From NCBI RefSeq assembly GCF_026786305.1, contig NZ_JAJAYI010000061.1:1-64000 (forward strand): a DNA stretch of 64,000 nucleotides, given 5' to 3'. Source of the stretch: Cryobacterium sp. (lineage in GTDB: Bacteria; Actinomycetota; Actinomycetes; Actinomycetales; Microbacteriaceae). Positions 53,109 to 63,374 of this stretch are shown piece by piece. Numbering within the stretch: the first letter of the stretch is position 1; each line of letters starts with the position of its first letter. Below the pieces are notes generated by a model. It did not search any database and was not told the origin of the DNA. It saw nothing but the letters and a program-made list of their open reading frames with translations. The position numbers and the translations under genes were made by a program.

Positions 53109-54230
53109 ATGACCCGGCTACGACGCAGCGACCCGACCCGGCCGGGATACACCCGGCGACGCTCGGGTACGGGGTTCAGCTACCGCGACCCCGCCGGGGA
53201 CCGCGTCACCGAGAAAGAACTGCGCGAGCGGTTCGCAGCCCTGGCGATTCCGCCGGCGTGGACCGAGGTGTGGATCTCGTCGCACCCCAACGGGCACATC
53301 CAGGCGATCGGCATCGACGCGGCCGGGCGCCGCCAATACATCTACCATCCGGTCTGGCGGGAACAGAAGAACCGACTCAAGTTCGAACGTGCCCTGCAGC
53401 TGGCCGAATCGCTGCCGAGGGTGCGCGGCCAGGTCACGCGGGAACTGCGCGGAGACGGCCCGCCGCGCAGCCGAGCGCTCGCCGCGGCGTTTCGCATGCT
53501 CGACCTCGCCTCACTGCGCATCGGCAGCGAGCGCTACGCCGACACCTATGGCAGCCACGGGCTCTCGACCCTCCTCTGCTCGCACGTCGCGGTGCGCGGC
53601 GACGTGGTGCACCTGAATTTTCCGGCCAAGAGCGGGCAGCAATTTCAGGGCGTAATAACGGATGCGGACCTCGCGACCTATCTGCGCGCCCGGCTGCACG
53701 ACCGCCCGGCCGCACCACTGCTCTCATGGGTGTTGGATGATGTGGAGGGCGCCGTCTCGGCCGCCGACATCAACGATTTCATCAAGGAACGCACCGGCGG
53801 CGAGTTCACCGCGAAAGACTTTCGCACCCTGCGGGGCACGGCCGCCGCCGCGCAGAGCCTGGCGCAGAGCCTGGCGCAGAGCCTGGCAGCCGGGACCCAG
53901 CCGGCGGCGTCCGCTGCGCTGTTTGCTGCACCGGCCTCGTCTGGTGCACGGGCGTCTGCGGCTGCGCCGGCCTCGTCTGGTGCACGGGCGGCGTCCGCTG
54001 CCCGGCCGCCGCGTGCGGCGACGCGCAGCCGTCGCGACGACGACCGCGCCATTGCCGAAGCGATGCGGCAGGCCGCTGATGTTCTCGGCAACACGCCGGC
54101 GATCGCGCGCACGAGTTACGTTGATCCGCGAATTGTCGACCTGTTTCGCGCGGGTGAAACCGTTGACCCCGCGGGCCGAGTCTCGGTCGAAACAGCGCTG
54201 CGCGCGCTCCTCCTCGGCGAGGGAGCGTAA
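53109..54230 (+). CDS. DNA topoisomerase IB
   Basis: A 373-residue poxvirus-type topoisomerase IB. The core has the Arg/Lys pentad pieces in YHPVWREQKNRLKFERAL and RIGSERYADTYGSHGLSTL, KDFRTLRGT, and the active-site Tyr in TSYVDPRIVDLF near the C-terminus. It relaxes supercoils by nicking one strand through a 3'-phosphotyrosine. An Ala/Ser-rich insertion (about 245-310) contains tandem repeats (AQSLAQSLAQSL, and APASSGARA twice), splitting the catalytic core before the Tyr. Start chosen at 53109; in-frame ORF upstream is non-coding. Confidence 0.87.
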   Translation: MTRLRRSDPTRPGYTRRRSGTGFSYRDPAGDRVTEKELRERFAALAIPPAWTEVWISSHPNGHIQAIGIDAAGRRQYIYHPVWREQKNRLKFERALQLAESLPRVRGQVTRELRGDGPPRSRALAAAFRMLDLASLRIGSERYADTYGSHGLSTLLCSHVAVRGDVVHLNFPAKSGQQFQGVITDADLATYLRARLHDRPAAPLLSWVLDDVEGAVSAADINDFIKERTGGEFTAKDFRTLRGTAAAAQSLAQSLAQSLAAGTQPAASAALFAAPASSGARASAAAPASSGARAASAARPPRAATRSRRDDDRAIAEAMRQAADVLGNTPAIARTSYVDPRIVDLFRAGETVDPAGRVSVETALRALLLGEGA

Positions 54231-54233
54231 ATG

Positions 54234-54263
54234 TTACTGAATGTCATCCGTTCGGGGTATAAC
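54234..54263 (+). promoter_or_regulatory. Promoter before the acidic protein/YtxH pair
   Basis: TTACTG, an 18-base spacer and TATAAC. The -10 overlaps GGGTAT, which with GTTA upstream also resembles the GTTT/GGGTAT consensus of stress sigma factor SigB-type promoters. It lies about 50 bases before the acidic protein gene. Confidence 0.55.
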
Positions 54264-54310
54264 TTGTATGCCGCCCAGCCGGGGCGTTTGCTGTCGCCGT
54301 TTAGAAAGGT

Positions 54311-54715
54311 ATGCCCGTGACCCACGACTCTGACCCCATTGAAGAGCCCCCACTCGACGCTCCTGATACCGGATCGACGCCCGTTGTACCCAGCTCACCC
54401 AGCAATCCCGACCAGCTCGTCGGACCGGACGGCCCCGACGGCCCGGCCGAGGAACACACCGGCTCGGCCGTTCCGGTCGCCAGCGCGAGCACCGGGCCCG
54501 ATGGGCCCGCCCCCAGCCAGGAGGGATCGACACCCGGAGAAGCCGCCGTGGCGACCCCGGCAGACTCAGACAGCGACACCGAAGACGACCAAGACAACCT
54601 CGACAACGAGGCGAATCTCGACGATATCGATCCCGCCGACAACCCGTCGAACCCCGATCTGGGCGGCCACGACCGGGCCGAAGAAGACCCGCCCCGCACC
54701 GAACCCACCACATAA
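54311..54715 (+). CDS. Disordered acidic Asp/Pro-rich protein
   Basis: A 134-residue protein rich in Asp, Glu, Pro, Ser and Gly with no hydrophobic core (TEDDQDNLDNEANLDDIDPA stretch near 90-110), so intrinsically disordered. GAAAGG is 2-3 bases from the ATG at 54311 and eight from a GTG two codons later, so the GTG at 54317 may be the true start. It is followed 16 bases later by the YtxH-like gene. Function unknown; a stress role is a guess from the pair and promoter. Confidence 0.6.
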   Translation: MPVTHDSDPIEEPPLDAPDTGSTPVVPSSPSNPDQLVGPDGPDGPAEEHTGSAVPVASASTGPDGPAPSQEGSTPGEAAVATPADSDSDTEDDQDNLDNEANLDDIDPADNPSNPDLGGHDRAEEDPPRTEPTT

Positions 54716-54731
54716 CCCATAGGAGTCCCCC

Positions 54732-55010
54732 ATGAAAGGCAAATTACTGTTCCTCGCCGGCATCGCGACGGGCTTCGTGCTCGGATCCAAGGCTGGCCGC
54801 CAGGCCTACGACCGCATCAGCGCGAAAGCTCACGGGCTGTGGGGCGACCCCGCCACGCAGAAGGTCATCTCGCAGGCCGAGTCCATCGCCCGCGACGCTG
54901 CATCCGTGGCACAGACCACGGTGAGCGATCTGCTGGACCGCACCGAGGCATCCATCAAGAAAGAGCGCAGAACCAACCCCACAACGGATGCCGAAAGCTA
55001 CGAAATATAG
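54732..55010 (+). CDS. YtxH-like small membrane protein
   Basis: A 92-residue protein with an N-terminal membrane helix (LLFLAGIATGFVLGSKAGR) followed by an amphipathic, coiled region (QKVISQAESIARDAASVAQTT). The Gly-rich helix and GSKAGR boundary are typical of YtxH-domain proteins, which are general-stress related in Firmicutes. AGGAG precedes the ATG. It forms a pair with the acidic protein gene. Confidence 0.75.
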   Translation: MKGKLLFLAGIATGFVLGSKAGRQAYDRISAKAHGLWGDPATQKVISQAESIARDAASVAQTTVSDLLDRTEASIKKERRTNPTTDAESYEI

Positions 55011-55076
55011 GCGACCGCGCGGCGCCAACATTCCGGCTGATGCGCCCGGCGCGGGGTGTCGGCTGCGGAGTATCGG

Positions 55077-55439
55077 CTAGTTCGTGACGCGTGCGCCGGA
55101 CTGGGCAACTGGCGTCGCATAGGGCGTGACGCGTGATACGGCCGGCTTGCTGGGCCGCGGTATCGAGCCAGGCCTTGTGCCCGATGTTGGCGCACCCCGA
55201 GCGAGAAAGCTCGCCTGTGCCCGGTCGAACGACGAGTAGAACCACCTCGTGGTGAGCACGCCAAGCTTGGTCACCTCATAGGCGTCTCCGCTTTGCTGGA
55301 TGACTCCGAGCAGAGCGGCCGGGTCGCCGTCAAGAAACTGCTGATCTCGCACCAACCATTCCGTCGGTGTGAGCTGAAGGATACCGAGCTGCGATACGCG
55401 CAGATTCTCCGCATCCGAAACGCCATTGTTCGGGTTCAC
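55077..55439 (-). CDS. Hypothetical protein
   Basis: A 120-residue protein with a GTG start preceded by GGAGGCGGCAA. The first 80 residues look folded (SQLGILQLTPTEWLVRDQQF, GDAYEVTKLGVLTTRWFYSS); the C-terminal 35 are Pro/Ser/Arg-rich. I recognise no family. It is leftward and convergent with the YtxH gene. Confidence 0.65.
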   Translation of the reverse strand: MNPNNGVSDAENLRVSQLGILQLTPTEWLVRDQQFLDGDPAALLGVIQQSGDAYEVTKLGVLTTRWFYSSFDRAQASFLARGAPTSGTRPGSIPRPSKPAVSRVTPYATPVAQSGARVTN

Positions 55440-55739
55440 TTGCCGCCTCCGGGCCGCTTTGGGCCTTAAGTAAACATCCGCTAACTGCCGCATTCAAGGG
55501 GTTGACAGGACCCTCATACCGAACTTCGATGGCGCTCCGCGTCAATCGCCGCTGAGGACGGCGGGCGCCGCAACCTCCCCCGGCAGGCCAGCAACCGGCC
55601 CGACCGGGGGTTAGTTCAAAAAATCCATCGGACGGCCAGACCCGAGCCGCCAAATTCCAGGTTGGCCGAGGCCCTCTCCCGGCAAATTTCCTGAACTGGC
55701 CACGCACGACCTCCGGAAACCGGCGCCGAGCCTCGAGTA
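55440..55739. other. 300-base region without a gene
   Basis: No frame with a convincing start or composition. It separates the hypothetical gene from mqo. No strong hairpin beyond a GC-rich inverted stretch near 55550-55565. Confidence 0.5.
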
Positions 55740-57218
55740 CTAGTTGCTGAGGTGCAGAACCTCGGCGGTCGCAGCGAGCGAGGCAGCAGCAGCTGCCGGA
55801 TCGTCGGACAACTTGGTGCCGTAACTCGGGATCATCTGGCGGATGCGCGGCTTCCAGCCCTCAATGCGGTCGGGGAAGCAGCGGGCCAGCAGGTCCACCA
55901 TGATCGGCGCGGCCGTGGAAGCTCCCGGCGAGGCGCCGAGCAGGCCGGCGATCGAGCCGTCGGACGAGGTGATGACCTCGGTGCCGAACTGCAGCACTCC
56001 CCCGAGCTTGGCATCTTTCTTCATCACCTGTACACGCTGGCCGGCCGTGATGAGCTCCCAGTCGTCGGAGACCGCGGCGGGAATGAATTCGCGCAGGGCC
56101 TTGAACTTGGCGTTGCGCGACGCGAACACCTCGCCGATCAGGTATTTCATGAGGTCGAAGTTGTGGCGAGCGACGGCGAGCATCGGGCCGAGATTGTGCG
56201 CACGAATAGAGAATGGCAGGTCGAACCAGGTGCTGGTCTTCAGGAACTTCGGGCTGAAACCGGCGTACGGGCCGAACAGGAGCGACATTTCGCCATCGAC
56301 CACGCGGGTGTCGAGGTGCGGCACCGACATGGGCGGGGCGCCCTTGGCCGCCTTACCGTACACCTTGGCCTGGTGCTGGGCGACGAGCTTCGGGTTGGTG
56401 GTGCGCAGAAACTGGCCACTGATCGGGAAGCCACCGAAGCCCTTGACTTCGGGGATTCCGCTCTGCTGCAGCAGCGCGAGGGCACCACCGCCGGCACCGA
56501 CGAAGACGAAGCGGGCGTTGATGGCGCTGCGGGTCTGCCCGACGTGGCGCAGCAGCTTGAGGTTCCACGTGCCATCCGCTTTGTGTTTCAGACCGACGAC
56601 CTGCTCGTTCATGTGCATCGTGACCCCCTGCGTTTCGAGGTTCTCGAACAGAAAGTGGGTGAGCGCGCCGAAGTCGATGTCGGTGCCGCTGACGATGCGC
56701 GTGGCGGCGATCTTCTGGCCGGCCGGGCGCTTGCGGGTGAGCAGCGGGGTCCAGGTGCCGATCTTCTCGACGTTGTCGCTGAACTCCATGCCAGCGAACA
56801 ACGGCTCGGTGGCGAGCACGGCGTGACGCTTGCGCAGGTACTCCACGTTGGCTTTGCCGTGAACGAAGGTCATGTGCGGGGTGGAATTGATGAACTTGTT
56901 CGGCTCCGGCAGGGCGCCGATGGTGACGAGGTGCGCCCACAGCTGCCGGCTGATCTGGAACTGCTCATTGATGACGACGGCCTTGTCGGCGGTGACAGAA
57001 CCGTCGGGCGCCTGCGGCATGTAGTTGAGCTCGCACAGTCCGGCATGGCCGGTGCCGGCGTTGTTCCACGGGTTCGAGCTCTCCTGAGCCAGTTCGCCGA
57101 GGCGCTCGTACACCTCGATACGCCAGTTGGGCTGCAGCTCCTTCAGGAGCGTGCCGAGGGTGGCACTCATGATGCCGCCACCAATGAGGACTACGTCAAC
57201 GGTTCCCTGAGAATTCAC
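55740..57218 (-). CDS. mqo: Malate:quinone oxidoreductase
   Basis: A 492-residue FAD-dependent membrane-associated enzyme oxidising malate to oxaloacetate with quinone as acceptor. It has the dinucleotide-binding start VDVVLIGGGIMSATLG, the Mqo motif PWNNAGTGHAGLCELNY, and GAGGGALALLQQSGIPE. It starts at a GTG; no ribosome site is seen, and TACACT lies seven bases upstream, so the message may be leaderless. A palindrome ACACTATAGAGTGT overlaps the start. It replaces or complements malate dehydrogenase in the TCA cycle. Confidence 0.93.
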   Translation of the reverse strand: MNSQGTVDVVLIGGGIMSATLGTLLKELQPNWRIEVYERLGELAQESSNPWNNAGTGHAGLCELNYMPQAPDGSVTADKAVVINEQFQISRQLWAHLVTIGALPEPNKFINSTPHMTFVHGKANVEYLRKRHAVLATEPLFAGMEFSDNVEKIGTWTPLLTRKRPAGQKIAATRIVSGTDIDFGALTHFLFENLETQGVTMHMNEQVVGLKHKADGTWNLKLLRHVGQTRSAINARFVFVGAGGGALALLQQSGIPEVKGFGGFPISGQFLRTTNPKLVAQHQAKVYGKAAKGAPPMSVPHLDTRVVDGEMSLLFGPYAGFSPKFLKTSTWFDLPFSIRAHNLGPMLAVARHNFDLMKYLIGEVFASRNAKFKALREFIPAAVSDDWELITAGQRVQVMKKDAKLGGVLQFGTEVITSSDGSIAGLLGASPGASTAAPIMVDLLARCFPDRIEGWKPRIRQMIPSYGTKLSDDPAAAAASLAATAEVLHLSN

Positions 57219-57230
57219 ACTATAGAGTGT
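57217..57230. promoter_or_regulatory. Palindrome and leaderless promoter at mqo start
   Basis: ACACTATAGAGTGT is a perfect inverted repeat (ACACT/AGTGT arms). On the gene strand, TACACT within it is a plausible -10 placed seven bases before the GTG, as expected for a leaderless transcript. Confidence 0.4.
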
Positions 57231-57267
57231 ATCGCTGCGAGCGGATTCGCCTGACCGCGGGAGGCCT

Positions 57268-57470
57268 TGCGCCTCTCGATGCGACTCACCACGATTGCCG
57301 TGACGTCGTCGGTCGCCACCAGGCTGGCCTTGCTCATGAGCTCTGCGACCGCGGCCTGAGGGGTTCCCCGCCGGGCGCTTCGAGCGGATGCCCAGCGTAG
57401 AAACGGATGTGAGGTTGACCGGCAACGAGCGCACGATCGGGAAAACTCGGGTCGTTGAGGGCATCCTGCA
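57268..57470 (-). pseudogene. Fragments of a GAF-domain/PP2C-like signalling protein
   Basis: Two minus-strand pieces in different frames: DPSFPDRALVAGQPHIRFYA then GHPLEAPGG, the heart of a GAF domain of the LNDPRF..PHIRFYAGHPLE type, and AAVAELMSKASLVATDDVTA then IVVSRIERR, like the end of a PP2C/SpoIIE phosphatase or kinase. Stops and frame breaks lie between. It is a decayed gene. Confidence 0.6.
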
Positions 57471-57660
57471 CCGGATCCGGCGTGGCACTGCCAGCATCAC
57501 TCTTTTATCGAAAAAACTCCCACACAGACCCAAAAGCCGTTACCCAAAAGTGAGAAGTTTCTCGGAATTCCGAGTACTTTTCGGAATCGGTTGGTGGCCA
57601 CTCCCATTCGCTCCTTGTCGACTCCGCGCGCCGGGGATACCGAGTAGATGGGGTCAGAAA

Positions 57661-57795
57661 ACGCCGAACAGGGCGTCGCCGTCATCATCGAAAAAATGAC
57701 GCCGACATTCGCAACCTGCTCGAGGCCGTTCTCACCCGGGCCGGGTTTGAGACGTTCGCCACGAGCACTGGCCTCGACGGCATCGCCGCGGTGGT
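57661..57795 (+). pseudogene. Response-regulator receiver fragment
   Basis: Plus strand: GVAVIIE, a frame shift at an A run, then NDADIRNLLEAVLTRAGFET and FATSTGLDGIAAV. This matches the first 45 residues of an OmpR/LuxR receiver (VIIEDDADIRxLLExVLxxAGFE). The Asp that would be phosphorylated and the rest are gone. Confidence 0.65.
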
Positions 57796-58110
57796 GCCCT
57801 TGCCGGGAGCCGATTCGAACCACGGCTCGCCGCCCGTGCCGGCGGCAGATGACCCGGCTGATCTCAGTCCGAGGCTGTGCCGTGAATACTCGACCCTTGC
57901 GCCGAATCGGCGCGGTAGAACCATGATCCAGTTCTTGTCGAGGTACCGCCACGGCACCCCACCGCAACCCCGGTGGAGACGAAGACGATGAGAATGCCGG
58001 CCAGAAACAGCTGGTTGGTGAAAAGCTGAATGTCGAGCAGCCCGGACACGGCGACCAGAAGAAGGGTCGACGAACCGACCAGCAGCTGGGAGAGAAAAAG
58101 GGATCGTTCA
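57795..58110 (-). pseudogene. Histidine-kinase fragments (N- and C-terminal)
   Basis: Minus strand, two pieces: an N-terminal two-helix membrane part (SLFLSQLLVGSSTLLLVAVS, LDIQLFTNQLFLAGILIVFV) and a C-terminal HATPase end GGEPWFESAPGKGTTAAM. The middle, including H-box and ATP site, is deleted. It abuts the receiver fragment on the opposite strand, so an inversion or deletion joined them. Confidence 0.6.
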
Positions 58111-58153
58111 ACCCGACACTGGTGTGCACGGTCTGGTCGGCAGCGGCGTCGGA

Positions 58154-60571
58154 TCATGACGGCGCGACCGCGGCGTGCGCCGTGGGCGTCGCCGGCACTG
58201 GCAGCACGGCCTTCGCCCCGAATTCATCGAGCCGGTCGACGGTCTCGGTGAACCCCTGGGGCACACCAAAATGAAAACCCTGGGCGCTGCGAATGCCGAG
58301 CCGAGCCAGCTGCTCCGCCATGTGGGCGTTCTCGACGCCCTCGACAATCATTGAATATTCCAGCTTGTCTCCAAAACTCTGCAGCGCGGTGAGCACCTCG
58401 CGCTGGCGGATGTCGGCGAGGTCGTCGACCAGACTGCGATCGATCTTGAGGATGTCCATCGGCACCCGCACGAGCGAATCGACCGAAGAATCTTCGGAGC
58501 CGTAGTCATCGAGGGCGATCAGAATGCCGAGGTCGCGCAGTCGGTTGGTTTGCGCACGAATCTGCGCGGACACGCGCACGGCCGAGCGCTCGTTGAGCTC
58601 GAGGCAGAGCGTGATCTCGGGGAAGCGATTGTTCAGGTCTTCCGCGAACGTGCCGAGCCGTTCCGGCGCAAGCTGTCCGGCCTCGACATTTACGGTCATA
58701 CAGACAATGCCGGGTTCGACCAGACGAAACTCGGCCGCCGCGGCCATGGCCTGCTCGGCAATCTGCCGGGTCAGTTTGTCGAACCGGCCCAGGCTTTTGG
58801 CGGTCTCCACCAGCGATGGCGGCGAGATCGTGCCCAGTTCCGGGTCGACGTAGCGCAGCAGCGCCTCAAACGCCCAGATGCGGCCGGTGATGAGGCTGAC
58901 GATCGGCTGATAGGCCAGTGGCAGCCGGTTTTCGTCGATGGCGCGGGCGACCGTGGCGTTGAACTGCGAGGGCCGGTGACCCGACACGTTGATGCTGGCC
59001 ACGCCGTCCATGCTGCCGCGGCGGCGGTTTTTCTTGACCATGAGCATGCTGTGGTCGGCGTCGTGAACGAGAGAGGCGACATCCGTTTCAACGAGGGCGG
59101 AGAACGCGAGGCCCATGCTGATTCTCGGGGTGATGGTGTCGGCGCCGATGTTGAGCGGCACAGCGGATGCCGCCAGGACCGTCTCGGCGATGGCTTTGGC
59201 TTCGTCCAGGGTCGCCAATCGGGTGAGGATGATGACGAATTCGTCACCGCCGACCCGCGCGACGACGTCGTGTGGACGTACCGATTGGCACAGCCGCTGG
59301 CCGAGCGCCCGCAGCACCTCATCGCCGGCCTGATGCCCGTAGGTGTCGTTCAGTCGTTTGAATCCGTCGAGGTCCAGGAACAGCACGGCGATGGCTTCCG
59401 CGTCGCTGCGGGTGCTGTTGATGGTGTCGAGCGCCTCCTGAAAGGCACCGTAGTTGTGCAGACCGGTGAGCGGATCGGTGTTGGCCCGCGCGGTGAGGCC
59501 TGCCACGTTCTGCCGGGCCTGCACCGCCAATTCGGCGGTGGCCGCGAGGGCTTGCAGCGCGCGGCGGTCAAGCCCGGAGAACGCGCCGTCCATCGGGTCG
59601 CGGCGGGCGACGAGAAACTGTGGCTCACCGGGAGTGAAACTGACCGCCACGCCGATAGCTCCGGCCTCGGCCGGGCGGGTCTGCACGACAATCGACTGCA
59701 CGCCGACCGCGCTGGCCGCCGCTGCACAGAGAGCGTCGGCAAGGCTGTCCACGCTGTGGATGGCGCTCAGACTGCTGCTGCCGACCACGAGGCCGTTCAG
59801 TCGACGTCGCATGTCCCACACCGTACGCAGAACGATCACAAACAGCGCCACCATGAAACTTCCCAGCAGCGTGCCGACGGCGGTATCGATGCGGGTGAGG
59901 CCCGAACCGGGCAGGGGCAGGCCGACGTCGGCCCAGTACGCCGAGAACATGGTCAACGCCGCAACGCCGACCAGCAGCAAGCCGAGGCGCACCGCCGAGA
60001 TGAGCGGTCGGCCGCCGATATCGGCGGGGGCATTGATCAGGCGCACCCGCAGCACTTCGAGGGACAACACGAACAGGACATACCCGGCGGATGCCACTGC
60101 GACCGCCGGCAGCACGGCCAGGCCGACCTGGCCGAGGAACCACGCGATGAGGAAATAGACCATGCAGCTGACGCCCACGAGGCCCGCGCTGTACACGGAC
60201 ACCCCGATGCGGCGGGACTCCACGAGTAACGCCGCCAGGACTCCGAACATCACGACGCCGATGATGGCCTGAACGGGGAGCACGGGGACGAGCGCGGGAA
60301 CAGCCAGAACCGGCACGCTGATGGCGGGCGCGCGATGCGGCACACTGCCCAGCCCAATCCACGCTATTTCGAGGGCGGCGACGCACAGAATTCCGCACAG
60401 CGCCGCAGCGACTCTGCTGCCCGGATCAGCAAGAACCATGGTGAATGCACCAGGAATAAACACCAGCCCCACGGCCGTGAACACGACAAAGGAGACGCGC
60501 TGCAGCACGCCCAACACCCCACTTCGGCTCACGAATTCACAGCATACGCGAACTGAACCCAATAAGGGCAT
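58154..60571 (-). CDS. Membrane GGDEF-EAL cyclic-di-GMP protein
   Basis: An 805-residue protein with about eight N-terminal membrane helices (20-240), a GAF-like segment, a GGDEF domain with intact RVGGDEFVI and an I-site RPHD five residues before it, and an EAL domain with FEALLRY, LELNERS, DDYGSEDSS, ILKIDRS and IVEGVEN. The GGDEF half should make c-di-GMP with product feedback. The EAL metal motifs are mostly kept, but loop 6 (DDFGTGYSS in active enzymes) reads DDYGSEDSS, so phosphodiesterase activity is uncertain. Start at ATG 60571; a TTG seven codons upstream is possible. Confidence 0.87.
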   Translation of the reverse strand: MPLLGSVRVCCEFVSRSGVLGVLQRVSFVVFTAVGLVFIPGAFTMVLADPGSRVAAALCGILCVAALEIAWIGLGSVPHRAPAISVPVLAVPALVPVLPVQAIIGVVMFGVLAALLVESRRIGVSVYSAGLVGVSCMVYFLIAWFLGQVGLAVLPAVAVASAGYVLFVLSLEVLRVRLINAPADIGGRPLISAVRLGLLLVGVAALTMFSAYWADVGLPLPGSGLTRIDTAVGTLLGSFMVALFVIVLRTVWDMRRRLNGLVVGSSSLSAIHSVDSLADALCAAAASAVGVQSIVVQTRPAEAGAIGVAVSFTPGEPQFLVARRDPMDGAFSGLDRRALQALAATAELAVQARQNVAGLTARANTDPLTGLHNYGAFQEALDTINSTRSDAEAIAVLFLDLDGFKRLNDTYGHQAGDEVLRALGQRLCQSVRPHDVVARVGGDEFVIILTRLATLDEAKAIAETVLAASAVPLNIGADTITPRISMGLAFSALVETDVASLVHDADHSMLMVKKNRRRGSMDGVASINVSGHRPSQFNATVARAIDENRLPLAYQPIVSLITGRIWAFEALLRYVDPELGTISPPSLVETAKSLGRFDKLTRQIAEQAMAAAAEFRLVEPGIVCMTVNVEAGQLAPERLGTFAEDLNNRFPEITLCLELNERSAVRVSAQIRAQTNRLRDLGILIALDDYGSEDSSVDSLVRVPMDILKIDRSLVDDLADIRQREVLTALQSFGDKLEYSMIVEGVENAHMAEQLARLGIRSAQGFHFGVPQGFTETVDRLDEFGAKAVLPVPATPTAHAAVAPS

Positions 60572-60674
60572 GTGGGTACGTTCTGATTCCAATCAGCAGT
60601 GACACTGGCGCGGTTCGGGCAAAGAGGCAGCGCGGCTCAGCGCGGCGGCGCGGCTCAGCGACTGGTTGACGCGG

Positions 60675-61754
<1,080 letters not shown>

Positions 61755-61911
61755 CTAACGTCGTTCGAGGCTGTCCGCAGTGGCTCATTCAGAAAAAGTC
61801 GGCAGATGTGCGCGTATTTCGGCCCCCGAGCGGATGTTCGAGGTCGATTTGCGGAATTAGCCACCGGGAGCAGTGATGCCGAGGTGGTGTGGGCGGGTGG
61901 AGCGGGTGGAG

Positions 61912-63189
61912 CTAGCGGCCGGAGCCGCCTTGCACGACGGCTTCGATCTCGCCGTCGAGCCCGAATGCGGTGTGCACCACGCGAAGGGCTTCGTTGATGG
62001 TGTCGGCGCGGGTGACGACCGAGATGCGAATTTCACTCGTGGAGATCATTTCGATGTTGATTCCGGCTTCGTAGAGCGCCTCGAACAGCTTCGCCGAGAC
62101 GCCGGTATTGGTGCGCATGCCGCCGCCGACCAGGGCGAGCTTGGCGATCTGGTCGTCGTACTGCAGGCTCGTGAAGCCGATGAGCTCCCGCTCGTTGGTC
62201 AGCGCGGTGAGCACCTGCTGGCCTTCCGACTTGGGGAGCGTGAAGGAGATGTCGGTGAGCCCGGTGGCGGCAGCGGACACGTTCTGCACGATCATGTCGA
62301 CGTTGGCGTTGGTGCGCGCGACGATCTTGAAGATGAGCGCGGCCTTGCCGGGAATGTCGGGCACGCCGACCACGGTGACCTTCGCCTCGCTCAGGTCAGC
62401 GGCGATTCCGGCGATGATTGGCTCTTCCACGATTTCTCCATTTTCTCGCGCGGTCGCGGCGTTGTACACGATGGTGCCAATGTTGTTGTTGAACGAGGAG
62501 CGCACGTGCAGCGTGACGCCGTGGCGGCGAGCATATTCCACAGCGCGAATATACAGAACTTTGGCGCCCGCGGCGGCCAGTTCCAGCATCTCCTCGCTCG
62601 TGACGCGATCGAGTTTACGGGCGCGAGGCACGACGCGCGGGTCGGCGGTGAAGACGCCATCGACATCCGTGTAAATCTCGCAAATGTCGGCGCCGAGCGC
62701 GGCAGCGAGGGCGACGGCGGTGGTGTCGGAGCCGCCGCGGCCGAGAGTGGTGATGTCCCTGGTGTCGCGGTTGAAGCCCTGGAAGCCCGCGACGATGGCG
62801 ACGGCACCCTCGTCGAGGGCCGAGCGGATGCGTCCGGGCGTGACGTCGACGATACGCGCCGAGCCGTGGCGGGCATCCGTGATCATGCCGGCCTGGCTGC
62901 CGGTGAAGGAGCGGGCGTCGTAACCGAGACTCTTGATCGCCATCGCGAGCAAAGCCATCGAGATGCGCTCGCCGGCGGTGAGCAGCATGTCAAGCTCGCG
63001 CGGGGCGGGCAGCGGGGTGACTTGGTGGGCAAGGTCGAGCAGCTCGTCAGTGCTGTCGCCCATCGCCGAGACGGCGACGACAACCTCGTTGCCGGCCTTG
63101 CGTGTGTCGACGATGCGCTTGGCGACCCGCTTGATACTTTCGGCATCGGCGACGGACGACCCGCCAAACTTCTGCACGATCAAGCTCAT
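61912..63189 (-). CDS. lysC: Aspartate kinase
   Basis: A 425-residue aspartokinase with catalytic N-terminal domain ([26 protein letters not shown]) and two C-terminal ACT domains ([34 protein letters not shown]) that bind lysine/threonine for feedback control. It performs the first step of the aspartate pathway. ATG at 63189 after AGGAGTCAT; a longer frame starting 19 codons upstream lacks support. In corynebacteria an internal start gives a separate beta subunit; that cannot be judged here. Confidence 0.94.
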   Translation of the reverse strand: MSLIVQKFGGSSVADAESIKRVAKRIVDTRKAGNEVVVAVSAMGDSTDELLDLAHQVTPLPAPRELDMLLTAGERISMALLAMAIKSLGYDARSFTGSQAGMITDARHGSARIVDVTPGRIRSALDEGAVAIVAGFQGFNRDTRDITTLGRGGSDTTAVALAAALGADICEIYTDVDGVFTADPRVVPRARKLDRVTSEEMLELAAAGAKVLYIRAVEYARRHGVTLHVRSSFNNNIGTIVYNAATARENGEIVEEPIIAGIAADLSEAKVTVVGVPDIPGKAALIFKIVARTNANVDMIVQNVSAAATGLTDISFTLPKSEGQQVLTALTNERELIGFTSLQYDDQIAKLALVGGGMRTNTGVSAKLFEALYEAGINIEMISTSEIRISVVTRADTINEALRVVHTAFGLDGEIEAVVQGGSGR

Positions 63190-63329
63190 ATGACTCCTGA
63201 GATGGGGGTGAACGGGCTGGGGTGCGCGCCACGTCCAAGTTCCCATCCTAAATGCTGGTGCTCACGAGTGCCCACATGTGACGCCGTGCGGCGGTGGGGG
63301 TGGGTGGTTCGTGGGAGCGGATGAGGCCA

Positions 63330-63358
63330 CCCACTCGCCGGGCCCGGAACGCATGTGG
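63330..63358 (-). repeat. Short GGGCCC element after recR
   Basis: CTCGCCGGGCCCGGAACGC, some 20 bases after the recR stop, carries the CCGGGCCCGGAA word shared with the 1.2-kb element, in the same orientation to its gene. It is the shortest copy. Confidence 0.45.
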
Positions 63359-63374
63359 GCGGGGGCGGGGCTGA

